A stretch of DNA of 64,000 nt. Source: Saturnia japonica (lineage: Eukaryota; Arthropoda; Insecta; Lepidoptera; Saturniidae). The stretch spans positions 5,766,690-5,830,689 of the forward strand of contig CM065328.1 of NCBI GenBank assembly GCA_033032175.1, read 5' to 3'. A program made the translations under genes and the position numbers. The notes under the pieces are model-generated. The model saw only the letters and a list, made by a program, of their open reading frames with translations, did not search any database and was not told the origin of the DNA. Below are positions 1-11,227 of the stretch, piece after piece; position 1 is the first letter of the stretch; each line of letters opens with the position of its first letter.

Positions 1-27
1 GCGGCCGGAATTGATCAACAGGAAGGG

Positions 28-68
28 TGTGTGTGGTCTTTCATCACGATAACGATAGACCACACACA
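28..68. repeat. perfect 12-bp stem hairpin
   Basis: TGTGTGTGGTCT (28-39) and AGACCACACACA (57-68) are exact reverse complements around a 17-nt loop. It is close to the window edge, so whatever element it belongs to may continue upstream. Confidence 0.7.
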
Positions 69-279
69 TTTTTAGCCACTCAGCAAAAATCTGTTTTTTT
101 TTTAATCAATTCTCTGAATTTTAAACATTAACTTTAAGTATTTATCTCATAAGGTTTAGCCAGCGTAAGCCATGTAAGCGCCAGAAAATCATATTTGACA
201 ACTTGGTTAAAAATAATTGAATTTTCTCTACTATACAAAAAGTTGATTGAATTGTGTTATATATATAAACGTTCCCTAG

Positions 280-405
280 AAAAATCTTCAAATGGTAGTG
301 AAAACCTCATTGAAATACGTTGCGTAGTTTAAAAGATCTAATCTTACATAGGGACAGATAGCAGGAAGTGACTTGATTTTATATTATGTATAGATAGATA
401 GATAA
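280..405. repeat. degenerate dispersed repeat (family D)
   Basis: The text around TTGCGTAGTTTAAAAGA and the following GGGACAGATAGCAGG resembles the better copy at 28,480-28,720, which has TTGCGTGGTTTAGAAGA followed by a run of CAGACAGA. This is a non-coding relic of a family repeated elsewhere in the window. Its class is uncertain; RTE or Helitron derivation is possible. Confidence 0.4.
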
Positions 406-3004
406 GGAGGCTACAGGAGTCTAAATGGCGTACCATCAGTAAGTTGTAATCCTTTATCTACTGAGAGCTATAACAAAAAAGATTGACACACCGTAAATAT
501 GAATGGCACATACGAACAAACCTAATAAAAAATGCCTCGGGCACACAAAAAGCCTACCTTTTAACGTCACTGAATGGTCCCAATACGTCAAAGGTTTGTT
601 TACGCGCTTGTGGATAGTAAAGCGATTTTATCATAGACCATATGTTTTATGTTGGAGCTGATCGAATAGTATATAACTTTGTATTTTTTTATGGGGAAAT
701 TATTTTGTCACAATAGAATTTAAAACGGGAATAGTTTGGAAAATGTTGAAAAAAACGGGGAAAATTTATTAATTTTGAGAGCTTCCATTATGTGACACTG
801 GTGAAGTTGCGCGGGTCAGTTATTATTTAATAAATTTATATAAGTTATAGATTAAACTAGACATGGGTAACATTGTGCTACGCCGCACAATTGTGCAAAC
901 TCAGTTTACTGCGCCGGATGTGTTTAACACATAATTCCTGCTGCTGTTTATATTATTAGGTTTTTTAGGCAAGTGGGTACTAAATATTTACTATGAAATC
1001 ACAATAATTCTTAATATTTTTTTTAAATTAAGGTTATTTAAGCATACAACCTTTCACATGTTATTGATCAGTATAAGCCTTTTCATTTAACCTGCAACGT
1101 TCGTATGTAACTTAATGAGTATATAAAAGTATGTAACATAAACATTTTCAAACCATTTTTCAACCACTTTCTGGTATCCGATTGAGATGATATATATCAT
1201 AACAATGCAATATTATGGTACCATGAAGCTGACCTGGTGACGGAGCCGGGACGTAGGGATTGGAACTCTTTCATGGCAAATGATAGTAGTTTTAAAACTT
1301 TAATATTTCGTTATATGCTTGAGGCTTTAATCGTTATTCCATTAAAACAGAAGCCTCGAGCGTTTATGGAAATATAAAAAAAAAAGTAAATTTATTCATT
1401 ATAAATTATTATTTACTTTTTACTTTGATAATTTAGAGATAAAAGCTTTTTAAAAATATTAGTTTATAACAATTTTTTATATAACTATGAAATTGGAGGG
1501 GAGGTAATACTTTCTAGACAAGGGATTGCAGGTTTCGATTTCCTTACATCTTTAATAAAGCACTTCTATCAGTATAATTTTTTTTTGCATTCTTTTAAAT
1601 ATAAATAGCAAAAAGCTTTGATTCAGCAATCATAATTTAACTAACTATGTACATATATAATTATTTCGTTTTAGTTTAACTTAATTAAAAAGTAAAACAT
1701 TGTCAATTTGCTATAAAAAAGCATCTTAATTTGTCATTAATCATTTCTGAAGATGAATACGTAGTTATATTATGTAGAAATATAGTTATGTTTACGTTTA
1801 ATTAGTAAATGGTAATAAGTTGATTGACTTTTGTTTCTATAAGTTAATAAGTTCATCTTAAACAAAGCGTATATTTGTAACATATAATGTAAATAAATCA
1901 TTTTGTAGTTATTTTAAGTTTTGGTAAGTATATTTTTAGCATTGTGCAAAATCATAGTTCAAGTTCTTGAATACCTTGTATTGTGAACGTTCAAAGTAAA
2001 GAAGACTTTAGTCTCTGTAATGATGTCGTTTGTTACCTCGAAACGCAAAAAAAAGTATTCAGGGTTTACTGTATCTTGTATACTGGAAAAATAAGTTCAT
2101 TATAAAGGTATTACATACACAAAGAAACAAGCCCTGACTGATGCACAATTCGTTTCTACTGGAACTACAAATAATATAGTATTTATACTATATTTCGCAC
2201 ATATAATCTAAAAGATGTCCTGTAAATTTCATATAACTATTTACATCTAAACAATGTGCTTCCCTTATGAAAACGATTTTATATAAAGAAAAAAATTAAC
2301 GAATTTAACTGTTTTCGATGAATTAAATTTTTTCTAAAACGTTGGTAGTATTTTGATGTTCATAAGGCCTAAATTGAATTAAAAAATAATTACTTTTGGT
2401 TCTGACTCAATTTAAGACAGCCATTTCTTTAATCAAAAAATTACGTGAGTAACAGAAAATGCCCTACCATTATGCTTGAAGTCCTCAAGAATTCATATGT
2501 TATTTCCAGATGAATATACAATAAAATTTGAAATTTCAAACGTGTATTTATCATACGTAGGAAGTGGAAGGCGACGGGTCGCCGACGCTACGATGAGGAA
2601 TATAAAATATGTTGCTATATATCATCGTAAGTTCAAATGTCGAGGCAGTGTACAAGTGCCAAGTCGTGCAAATTGTTCACACATAAAATAAACATTACAG
2701 CTTCCGTGGTGCAGTGGTTACGACATTAATTTCATTTTAGCTAATTTGTCTGTTCTAATATACTTAGCTCAATATAGTTAGCCGTAATGTAAAATGGATT
2801 CTGTGGGTTAAATATTAGTTAAATAATCTTTTTCAACCCCATACGCAAACAGAGGATGATGAGAGTGATGTTATAATTTTAACTTGTGTCTGTGGCATCG
2901 TAGCTCCTTACTTAGTTTTTTTGGAACGATGTTGCTTTACGGGGCTTGCGGTAGGAGTTGATTTGTAGACATCGTCACGTAAGGAAAAAGCGTTTTGCGA
3001 CTCG

Positions 3005-3024
3005 CGACCGTTTGACAACGGTCG
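3005..3024. repeat. perfect 8-bp hairpin CGACCGTT/AACGGTCG
   Basis: Eight paired bases around a TGAC tetraloop, inside a locally GC-richer patch (2940-3050) unlike the surrounding AT-rich DNA. No associated frame was found. Confidence 0.6.
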
Positions 3025-3254
3025 ATTGTGATCTGTGTCGCGCTTTGTTTTTTGTTTTAGGTATTGTATGTACTTTCATATGCCTTTATAGATAATGAAC
3101 AACAATTGGGAGGACATATTATAACCAGTTTACCAATCGCCAATAAATAACACCTTATCTATACTATCTTTACAAACTATATGCCAAAATAAAGGGAATG
3201 TAAACATGACCGCGGTAACTAATCTATCTATTTAGGTATATCATTATATTATAT

Positions 3255-3890
3255 TTTATTATTATTCTAATATAAGAAAGCAGAAGAGTTTTTTGTTTGT
3301 TTAGACACTAATCTCTGGAACTACCAGTCAGATTCAAATAATTTTGTATGTGATATCCAGACTCACGAGGAATATAGTATAGGCTATCTAACATTACGGC
3401 AAAGCTCTCAGCTAGCTTTAAATATTGATTTTAGTTAAGTAAGTCGGAAGTGGCAACGCTCACGAACTGCTGTATCCGCGTGTGCTGGCGTAATGGTTAT
3501 CGATACGTAAATATAATGTTTTGCAAAAATTTTCGTCCTTAGTATGCTGATATATTATAATATTGTAATACATTATTTATCTATTAGTATATATACAAAA
3601 AAAAAGTCCGCGAATGTTATGTCTATCTCTTATACATAAGTCACATTAGGATATTTTGTGACAAACATTTGTTGAAAATTAAAAAGTGATATATGAGCAT
3701 TATTTTTAGGCATCGCATATTAATTCTTACGAACAAACCTTACTTTACCATAAAGACAATGGTATGAAGTAAAATTTTGTTCTTTAAGATTTTTTCTAAT
3801 CTGACTGGTAGTTCCAGAGATTGGTGTGTTTAAACAAACAAACAAAATACTTTTCCGCTTTATTAGACTAAATATAGATTAGATATCAAT
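3255..3890. repeat. inverted pair of family J repeats
   Basis: The segment at about 3262-3345 (core CTCTGGAACTACCAGTCAGA) reappears reverse-complemented at about 3785-3880. The two arms lie about 440 bp apart and both carry a TTTTGTTTGTTTG-like run. Related text occurs singly at 56,950-57,060 and near 8470-8540. The layout suggests either a fold-back element or two opposite insertions of one repeat. The intervening DNA (3346-3784) has no coding signal. Confidence 0.65.
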
Positions 3891-4254
3891 AAATATTATT
3901 ATAAGTATTGTAATGTCTGTTCCCCGTTTTCTCTGCGTTTTAATAAATATCCTCTTTTCTGTTTTTCACTTATGTGTACCTTAGTTTACGCTGTGAAGGT
4001 TGACTAGCTGTAGCTAGTGACTACTGTTACCAATTATAATCTTCATAGGAAAGCCAACTGAAATGGAATAAATAGTTTATACTCTTATTCCATATGACAA
4101 AACTACATCACTGAGTTTTTTAGTCATCATTATGTAATACGAAAAATGAGAGAAACATAAAATAGAATTGATCGGCAGTAACTAATATAATATTTTCCGA
4201 TTTCATCTGTTTTTATATTCTGTGTAGATATTAGCGTTTGTCTTCAATCTCTTC

Positions 4255-4505
4255 TGTTGTGAAGTCACAGTGTGGTCCAATATGGTAACACGTTGAGGCT
4301 AATGGGAGGACTGGCTTTACAGATGCAGCTGCCGGAACACGCTTATAGGTGTTTGGTTACAGATTTTCTACTTGAAAAAGCCTCACCACCATGTTAAAGT
4401 TTCATCACGATGTTTTCCTTCACCGAAAGCTCAGACTCATTGCAGAGATTTGAACTCGGGTCGATCGTCGGTCGGGTCGATCCGTACACGCTAACACTAA
4501 ACCAT
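4255..4505. repeat. dispersed repeat family B (SINE-like)
   Basis: Contains GTGGTCCAATATGGTAACAC, then a string like CTACCGGAACAC and TATAGGTGTTTGG. Similar strings occur at 11,228-11,320, 22,280-22,440, 28,105-28,260, 61,120-61,330 and, reverse-oriented, 29,555-29,650 and 49,685-49,760. A B-box-like TTTGAACTCGGGTCGATC (4449-4466) hints at a tRNA-derived segment. Copies are diverged and non-coding. Confidence 0.6.
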
Positions 4506-4639
4506 TATTGCAGATATTTTAGTACTTATGTATAGCAAACTCCTTCACTTAGCTCAACTACCTGTTTATAAACTCTTTACCCTCCCCCCATATTACGACT
4601 TGTTAATCGATACATAAGTAAAAGCCGCTGACATTGTAT

Positions 4640-5015
4640 ATTTACTAATACTAGCGGTCGCTCAATAATCGAAATTCGACCAGATAGACTATTCATCATC
4701 ATATACTATTTTCTGTTTGACATTTACAGTACCAACCTACACAATGAATAATATATCACTTGCTGTCACTTTTAATTCAGTGACAATGTCAATATTTCGG
4801 GGAGGTCTAAGTCCAATGGCACTGGTCAAATTAGAATTCGCAGTATTAATTTATTTAATTTAATATATGTATTAGTAACAAATATTATACATAAGTTTTA
4901 GCTTTCTGCACTCATTCTCCATATAAACTTTAACCATGCCAAATCTCACAGTCTTCCGCGCACGCAATACGCTTAAAAAGGGGTACAAAGTTTTTGCTTC
5001 ACGTATTAATATAAT
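4640..5015. repeat. dispersed repeat family C, copy 1
   Basis: Aligns by eye over about 370 bp with 55,090-55,458. Shared strings include ACTATTTTCTGTTTRACATT, CTTTCTGCACTC and AACTTTAACCATGCCAAATC, and both copies stop at CTTCACGTATTAATATA. The common right boundary suggests a true element terminus. There is no coding frame; class unknown. Confidence 0.75.
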
Positions 5016-5016
5016 G

Positions 5017-5055
5017 ATGTCGCACATCCGTCTAAACTAAACGGATGTGCGACAT
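5017..5055. repeat. perfect 15-bp stem hairpin
   Basis: ATGTCGCACATCCGT (5017-5031) and its exact reverse complement (5041-5055) flank a 9-nt loop. It begins immediately after the shared right end of the family C repeat and is absent at that position in the other copy (55,458), so it was added or lost independently. Confidence 0.8.
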
Positions 5056-5707
5056 GTTTTTGTTATTAAATTGTACACAGCCGCCTGGTGTTTATATTAT
5101 ACGAGGTTACTTGTAAAACTATTGTAATAATATCATTCATTCTGTAGTTAACCAACCTCCTTATGAATGACTCGTATTCAATTTCAAAGAATCCTCGGCA
5201 ACGCTATCGTCTCGTTAACTATCTCGTAAACAAATAGCGTAAACGTTCTCTTAAACACATTATCAAAAACTCTGCATTAAACATATGGGTAATTTCAAAA
5301 GAAACTCCTTAAAACGTGATATCAAAGTTACCCAGTTCCTCACAACGCAATCCTCTTAAACCACATAACTCGAACTTATTAAACTCACTCGCAGCCATAC
5401 ATTCTCATCTGTACGTAATAAAATTTACATACGAAATGCAGTCAGCACGACCGCCGGCTCTCCGCGTCACGTTCAGTTGTATAGCGTTACAGAACTTTCA
5501 AATTTCTCTGAAATATTTTAATAAATTTAATACCTAATTTTTATAGAATTCACCATATAGATATTTTCTCAAGAAAGACAAATTTTCTCTACTTGTGGCA
5601 GCCCGATTAGTGAAATACCGACACCCGACAGAAAATCGTAATCAACTAACCTTTTGTTGTATTCCTGCGGTAAGTAGGATTTCCGGATATCCTTGGTAAA
5701 AGAATGG

Positions 5708-5721
5708 AGGGGGGGGGGGGT
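5708..5721 (+). repeat. poly-G run
   Basis: An uninterrupted run of about 12 G at 5708-5719, rare in such AT-rich DNA and prone to sequencing length error. Confidence 0.6.
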
Positions 5722-5869
5722 GGTTCAAGGCGCTAGAAATACTTATTAATAAAATTGAATTAAAATTGAAATAAAAATTGAATTGTCTGTTTGTAATATC
5801 CAAATAACAGCTTTTTACTAAAAGCATACCAAAGTATACTAAGTACTTAAGTATGTACAGTATGTATAG

Positions 5870-5887
5870 TATATAGTATACTATATA
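5870..5887. repeat. 18-bp AT palindrome in TAGTATA-rich patch
   Basis: TATATAGTATACTATATA is self-complementary and sits in a short patch (5835-5915) of overlapping GTACAG/AGTATA repeats. Probably low-complexity. Confidence 0.5.
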
Positions 5888-5934
5888 TGTCTAGTACAGT
5901 ATAAACTGTTAAACTGTACATATAACAAAACACC

Positions 5935-6570
5935 TATTTTTTAATTTTTTGTCTGTCTGTTTGTTCCGGGTAATCTCCGAAATGGTTGAACCGATTTTGA
6001 CGGGACTTTCACACTGGCAGATAGCTAATGTTGTAATGAGTATCTAAGGCTACTTTTATTTTAGAAAAATAAAGAGTTCAGCTTAATAAAAAGCAAGCGG
6101 GCGACCTCCGTGGTTGGGAGTGAAGTCACCACAACACCGAACATCCTGAAGTCCACGCGAGCGGAGACTCGGGAAAAGCTAATTAAAAATAAAATTCAAT
6201 TTAAAATCATACAGGAGTTTTTGGCGGGATCTACAGAATGCCTTCGATCGCTCGGTTATTTTAAAGGTAAAAATGCTTATTATGGGTGATATATGTTGAT
6301 ATCTTTATGATTATGATAGACATAATATGTTCTCGCTGACTTTTTTAAAGGTCATTTAAGATCTACAATTGTACTACAATAAATGCATATATATTTTATA
6401 ATTTACTCAGGGTACGCCATTTAAGCTCCTCATAATTGTGGTTTTTCCGAACTTATTCAGCTATCAATCAGTGAAAGTCTCGTGACCAACCGTTCCACCG
6501 TTCCATCCAACCGTTTCGGAGATTACCCGGAACAAACAGACAGACAAACATTTTAAAAATTGGGTTATTG
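5935..6570. repeat. inverted pair of family D-like repeats
   Basis: TGTCTGTCTGTTTGTTCCGG followed by GTAATCTCCGAAA (about 5950-5983) recurs as its reverse complement at about 6515-6556. The arms face each other across about 530 bp. The interior carries a GC-richer piece ending in AAAAGCTAAT (6174-6183), resembling the Helitron-like ends seen elsewhere in the window. Either a composite of two opposite insertions or a long-inverted-repeat element. Confidence 0.6.
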
Positions 6571-7350
6571 TCATAAGTACCGTGTACACTTTCATAATGC
6601 GCATTTATTAAAAAGCTGACATTTTGACATTACAAAGAGACACTTCAAATTTTTTTGTTTGTTTAGATTGGTGTCAACTATATCATGATATAGTTTGTTT
6701 ATTGTGCATGCGTGAAGTGGATTATTATAAATATAAAGTGGAAACATGCACTTTGAGATGTCACAAAAACTCTCTAGATAGTTCTAACCAGGAAGCCACG
6801 ATCTTGTTGTACCCACTTTGAATCTTAGAAAATACTACGAAAACATACAAATATTGAAACTGGCAAGTGATTCTTGTGGCGCCAAAACAAAAAGAAGAAG
6901 GAAAAATAAATCATTTACAATAAATAAACATGAAAAACCACTTGTTGTTAATATTGATTTGATAACAGAATTTTTCTTGATTATTTCCAGAATTAATTAA
7001 ATTGGGCTCTATTTAGTGATTGAAGTGGCCTGATATTTTAATGATTATAATGATGATGAAAATCAGTCGACAGCGGAATAGAACCGACCGTCAGCTACGT
7101 AAAAAAAATTATACTGAAAGAGAGATAAATATGATAAAATTAAAATATTCATGACAGTTAGGTTTGAAGTAGGGTTGGCAACAATCTCACGAGAGCCGAG
7201 ACTTCCCGTTTCTAAAACATGTGTGCAGGGCGCCAATTGTTACATTTTATGTTACGGCCAATTTGTACGTACATAACTTACGTACGTAAATATAAGTGAT
7301 TCGTTTACCTAATTTAATTAGTTATATATTTCTTTTTAACTTTTAGCGGA

Positions 7351-7580
7351 TGTAGTAGTGACATACTTTAGCGGAGGTGAGGAACAGAGAGTAAAGTTCC
7401 TCATCCGCCATAGAAAAGGGAGGATCCTCCGGCCAGACGGGTGCTATGTCTAGCGGGCAGCTGCCTAACGGTTGTAGTCGGGTTCTTGTATATATACTCA
7501 ATTGAAGAGTTAATTTCCATAGTGCGATGTAGGATGCGTCGTATGTGGCTCGATAGATGTCGCACGTAGATGTCGCTACA
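7351..7580 (-). repeat. LTR-like repeat family F, copy 1
   Basis: Starts TGTAGTAGTGACAT and ends TGTCGCTACA, so the termini are imperfect inverted repeats of TG...CA form. On the minus strand it carries the diagnostic AACCGTT..GGCAGCTGCC and a TATATATACAAGAACCCGAC string that could be a TATA box. Well matched by 35,089-35,330 and 54,681-54,858. No open frame and no clear flanking duplication, so a solo LTR is plausible but unproven. Confidence 0.6.
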
Positions 7581-7789
7581 AACTTGATACCTAAGTAAGT
7601 AGAAAATTTGTACTCATATTTGTAAATGTTAATTTAAAAAAAAACTCGGAATGTGTCGTGGAACACGCGGTAATATCAAAGTTCCTTCAGCTATATATTA
7701 TATTATGATCCGATTTATCCGCACTGCTATATGTATATAGTATGAGTGGTCACAACTTTATATATATATATAAAAAAATAGTTTATATA

Positions 7790-7965
7790 AAAATTCCGAA
7801 TCTCCGGGACTCGAACCATCGACCGCTCGTAGAAGTCAGTCCATAACACAGCTGAGCTAATTTCATGATTGTTCAAGTTTGTTTGTTTTTTTTTTTTAAA
7901 TGTCGGTCGGGTCAAACACTTTTTTTAGTTTAGCTCCCACCTAGTTAAGTAACTTCGTTACAAAA
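7790..7965 (-). repeat. tRNA-derived SINE-like repeat
   Basis: Minus strand holds an A-box-like TTAGCTCAGCTGTG and a B box GGTTCGAGTCC at tRNA-like spacing. The acceptor and T stems do not pair, so it is not a functional tRNA gene. The adjoining TAACGAAGTTACTTA and GGGAGCTAAACT strings recur at 11,540-11,580. Confidence 0.55.
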
Positions 7966-8177
7966 AGTAAAAATAACTAAAATTATTTTTTATCTAGTAA
8001 TAAATAATGTTTTAATTATAGACAAAACTATTGAAATACTCCATAATTATTATTTTTTATTTTTCTACTGACTGTTCCTTTAAGTTTGATACGTATAGGC
8101 TCATTTCCCGTACTTGCCTACAGCTTGCCTGATTGCTTGACTTTCTTCCATACTGCTCCTATCTGTAGGGTCGTTTC

Positions 8178-8425
8178 GACAAGCCTCGTGGCGCAGTGAT
8201 AGTAAATGCTACTATTGAGCCGACAGGTAGCAGGTACGATCTCCGCCCATGATTGACTTTGTGTGATGAGCATAAATGTCAGTTGTGTGTGTCTGGGTGT
8301 TAAATATCGATATATGTATGTATATCAGTTGTTTAGTTACCATATTACAAGCTTCGCTTAGTTTGGAATTAAATGGCCGTGTGTGAAATTGTGTCCTCAT
8401 ATATAGTTACATAGCCTATAACCTA
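8178..8425 (+). repeat. lepidopteran-type tRNA-derived SINE
   Basis: Begins AGCCTCGTGGCGCAGTGATA (A box about 8189-8199), with a degenerate B box GGTACGATCTCC at 8233-8244. It continues with a body (TGTGATGAGCATAAATG, GTGTCTGGGTGTTAAAT, TTACAAGCTTCGCTTAG) that I recognise as the common SINE body of moth and butterfly genomes. It has no protein product and would be mobilised by a partner LINE. Mutated Pol III boxes suggest an old copy. The minus-strand 62-codon frame inside it is a shadow. Confidence 0.75.
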
Positions 8426-8642
8426 TCTCAACAAATAGGCTATAAAAAGCAAAAAAGGAAAAAATCCAATATAACTGGTACTTACTTCCAGAGATAAGCG
8501 CGTTTAAAAACAAACAAGGAAATATTTTAAATTTTGTATTTGTTATTTTTATTATACTATAGTTTAGTTTTCCTGAGTATTTTATTGTATGACAAAGTTA
8601 AACATATCTATTAAATGCGAATATTTTAAATGTGATAACTAA

Positions 8643-8785
8643 GAGCCGAATTTTCAATCATCAGATAATATTATTGGGAGAATCATTTTGACGATTTCAC
8701 AATTGTCCATACATTATCTGTCAAAAGGTGAAAACCTCTAAATTATTCTTCATACAATGTTATCTGATGATTGAAAAATCGGCTC
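8643..8785. mobile_element. PIF/Harbinger-type MITE, 143 bp
   Basis: The terminal inverted repeats are 26 bp with one mismatch. They begin GAGCCGAATTTTCAATCA on the left and, reverse-complemented, GAGCCGATTTTTCAATCA on the right. They are flanked on both sides by the trinucleotide TAA (8640-8642 and 8786-8788), which fits the TWA target duplication of PIF/Harbinger elements. The 91-bp interior has no coding capacity, so mobility would depend on a transposase elsewhere. High TIR identity suggests a fairly young copy. Confidence 0.85.
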
Positions 8786-8999
8786 TAAATCAGATATCTA
8801 ATACGTGTTTTTTCACCTTACTATATTTTGACAGGTTGGTTCCGATTTTTTAGTCACGTCCCGCATTGTGATTGCAAAATTTCTCGGAAATTCATGCCCC
8901 AAATTTGACAACCCTAATTAAAAGTTCTTTCCGTAGATACTTTATTTTAATTTCTGAAAAAAAAAGAAGTCTTAGTATTATCATAATTAAGTGGAAATT

Positions 9000-10300
9000 T
9001 TCTAATTAATGAAGCTCTCAGATGTACAAAGTTTATGATACTAATTGAAGTTAAATATTTAATGAAAAGACTTTTCTTTGTGAATGTTTGAAATTATTTT
9101 TAATTCCACACTAATTGTAAGAAATATAATTTATTTATTTCAATAATATTGTATTATATTATATTTTTATGTTATGTATGTTATGTTATCTCACACTGTT
9201 ACGTTTTTGATAAATAAAATATTGGAAATGGGAGATGATCGTGATTTGATACGAGCTACTACCGTCATTTCAAAGTGAAATGAATTCCTTAAGATTAAAC
9301 ACAATGTACCTTGCAATATTATCAAAAGACATGACGGCGGAATAAGTAAAAAATACCGAAGGGAAGAACCCGAAGGACTTCGCAGGGCCATAATAATCTG
9401 TATCGTCTACTTAGAATCCTTATCATTTTTTCTATGTTTCGATTACACATTACTAAATAACTTATATGTCATACAAAAATATTATAATGCGATTTATGAA
9501 CTGTGATATGGAATTTTCTAACTCTAAGTACGTAAGTACTGTCGGTGCTTTCCAGAAACTGTTTCTTGACATCTATCCCTTTCAAGATATATCAACAACT
9601 AAGGCACAAAGCGGTCACTTTGTCATAATACTATAAAAAAGTACATGACTATAAAATAACATCATTGTACGCAAATAAATGGTATTTACTAAAAGAATAC
9701 CATTTTTAGTAAGCCTTAGTTAGCTATTATTTACATTATGCGAGATTCAAGGAGGGTAATTCATTTCAACAGAGACAAAAGGGACGGGACTGCAAGCCCT
9801 GATTTGCATTTGAATTGGGAGGTTTATTGCATTAAAATAATAATCTCACTTTTTCACGTAAAACTTTTCGAGGTTTATTTGACGAACGTTTTATTTCGGA
9901 TTGTTTAAAGTAATTTTGAACTCGGTTTTAAGCAAACTGTAACTTTAAAGTTACAGGCTTTTCGTGACTTATGGGGGCCTTTTTTATGTTAATATTGCAT
10001 AGTTAAGAATATTATTGTGTGGTACCTTTTTAACGACTGATTTACCTTAGATTTTTCGTTACAATAAACTTAGCATTATTAGGTCATCATATATATCTTT
10101 ATAAAGATGTTTTACTGAGATTTTAATAATCTCATGAAAAAAAGTTTCGATTGTAAAATATTTTATACAAAAAAGTACGATAATAAATTATTTTTAGCTT
10201 TATTAATTATAGGACATTATACAAGTAATCTTTCCACTATCCACGGTCCTTTTTGCTAGCTTTATAAAATTAAAATTACTGAACAGTTTTCATCCACAGT
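9000..10300. other. AT-rich stretch without gene
   Basis: No coding signal. It contains a 10-bp stem hairpin (9677-9705: AAATGGTATT/AATACCATTT, 9-nt loop) and a 20-bp perfect palindrome (9937-9956). Confidence 0.55.
9937..9956. repeat. 20-bp perfect palindrome
   Basis: CTGTAACTTTAAAGTTACAG is fully self-complementary with no loop. It could be a dimer-binding operator-like site or a chance or TE-derived dyad; nothing nearby tells which. Confidence 0.6.
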
Positions 10301-10308
10301 CGTAGACA

Positions 10309-10500
10309 TCATGACGATTTGTTGAAATGATTCTTCATGACTTGTTTGATGGACTCAAAAACATAGAAGGGAGGGAACACGTTAGCTGGGAGACCATTCT
10401 GCATCTGCACGGTACGGTAAAGGTAAGAACTTAGGAACTTCTTTGTACTTGCTGTAATATTCGCTACCTTGTAGCTGTGGTCCCATAGGTCAGTCTGCAT
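10309..10500 (-). pseudogene. LINE ORF2 C-terminal fragment
   Basis: The minus-strand peptide includes SYLYRTVQMQNGLPANVFPP followed by FYVFESIKQVMKNHF. This matches the general form of non-LTR retrotransposon ORF2 C-termini, in which a 'W/QN-x-LP-x-x-VFP' block precedes a short amphipathic tail. No reverse transcriptase motif is present, so it is a 3' remnant. The initiator methionine is accidental. The clade cannot be fixed from this tail. Confidence 0.55.
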
Positions 10501-10559
10501 AATTCTGTAGTGGGATTATAGAATATGGTCAAATCATTTTTCAAAACATTCACCACATT

Positions 10560-10850
10560 CATTTACAGACGATATATAATTCACGCTTAGCGAGGTAATG
10601 CAAGATACGCAAATTTTATTGTCCAAAGGTATTATAAAGTGGATCACTACATGAATGACAGTGATCTCTGGAAATGATTCCCTATCTGAGCATTTACTGA
10701 AAATAATATTAATGGTGTAAAGAATATAAATACTGTAAAAAACAATTTAAAAGAAATATTGATAAACTCGATCTAGTTTCTTGCCAATTCATCTCGATGC
10801 ATTATTAGGATCCAAATAAAATACAATAAATTTGATTTTTCAATATCAAG
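10560..10850 (+). repeat. LINE 3' end, family A copy 1
   Basis: Aligns with 24,815-25,150: shared TACATGAATGAC and AATATAAATACTGTAAAAAA. It ends near TTTGATTTTTC, matching the (GATTTT)-type tail of other family A copies. The fragment encodes a degraded version of the 'LLSKGYY..DHYMND' tail peptide better preserved at 24.9 kb. Confidence 0.65.
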
Positions 10851-11227
10851 CGGTAAGTAGAGCGCTTACTTTCAATACTGCTTCTTATTTTAATGTAAAT
10901 ACGTCTACTAGATAATCAGCGAAACGTCAAGTTTCCAAGGTCTCAGGTTTGATAAGTTTCCGTCCCAACTCAACTAATGTTTCGAACAGTTAGCACGTGT
11001 CAAAGTTCACCCGATCCCGACCGCTAAGCTGGACTTTTATGTGACAAGGGCAAAAGGTGCCGGGTTTAAAGGAAACTTGGAACCTTGTCATATTTCGAGA
11101 GCCGTTATAAGTCGGATTTAAAATTGACGTCAGGATTTTCTAGCGAGTTCTATTGTGTAGCGTGTGGGAAGATAACTAGTAACGAGCTGCTTAAAGCTAT
11201 CTGTCAATATTCTAGGCTTAGCGTTAT

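Larger units (their letters stand above)
1..2695. other. AT-rich stretch without recognisable gene
   Basis: No reading frame here resembles a known protein; the longest (2476-2691, 71 codons) has no motif and is judged chance. The stretch holds a strong hairpin at 28-68, a degenerate repeat near 280-405 and many A/T runs. A short SINE-like head, with a TGGTGCAGTGGTTA A-box-like string, begins just after it at about 2705. Confidence 0.6.

Noticed and set aside
7795..7870. Possible tRNA gene on the minus strand
   Set aside because: A and B boxes are present, but acceptor and T stems do not pair and no convincing anticodon loop forms; better explained as a SINE head.
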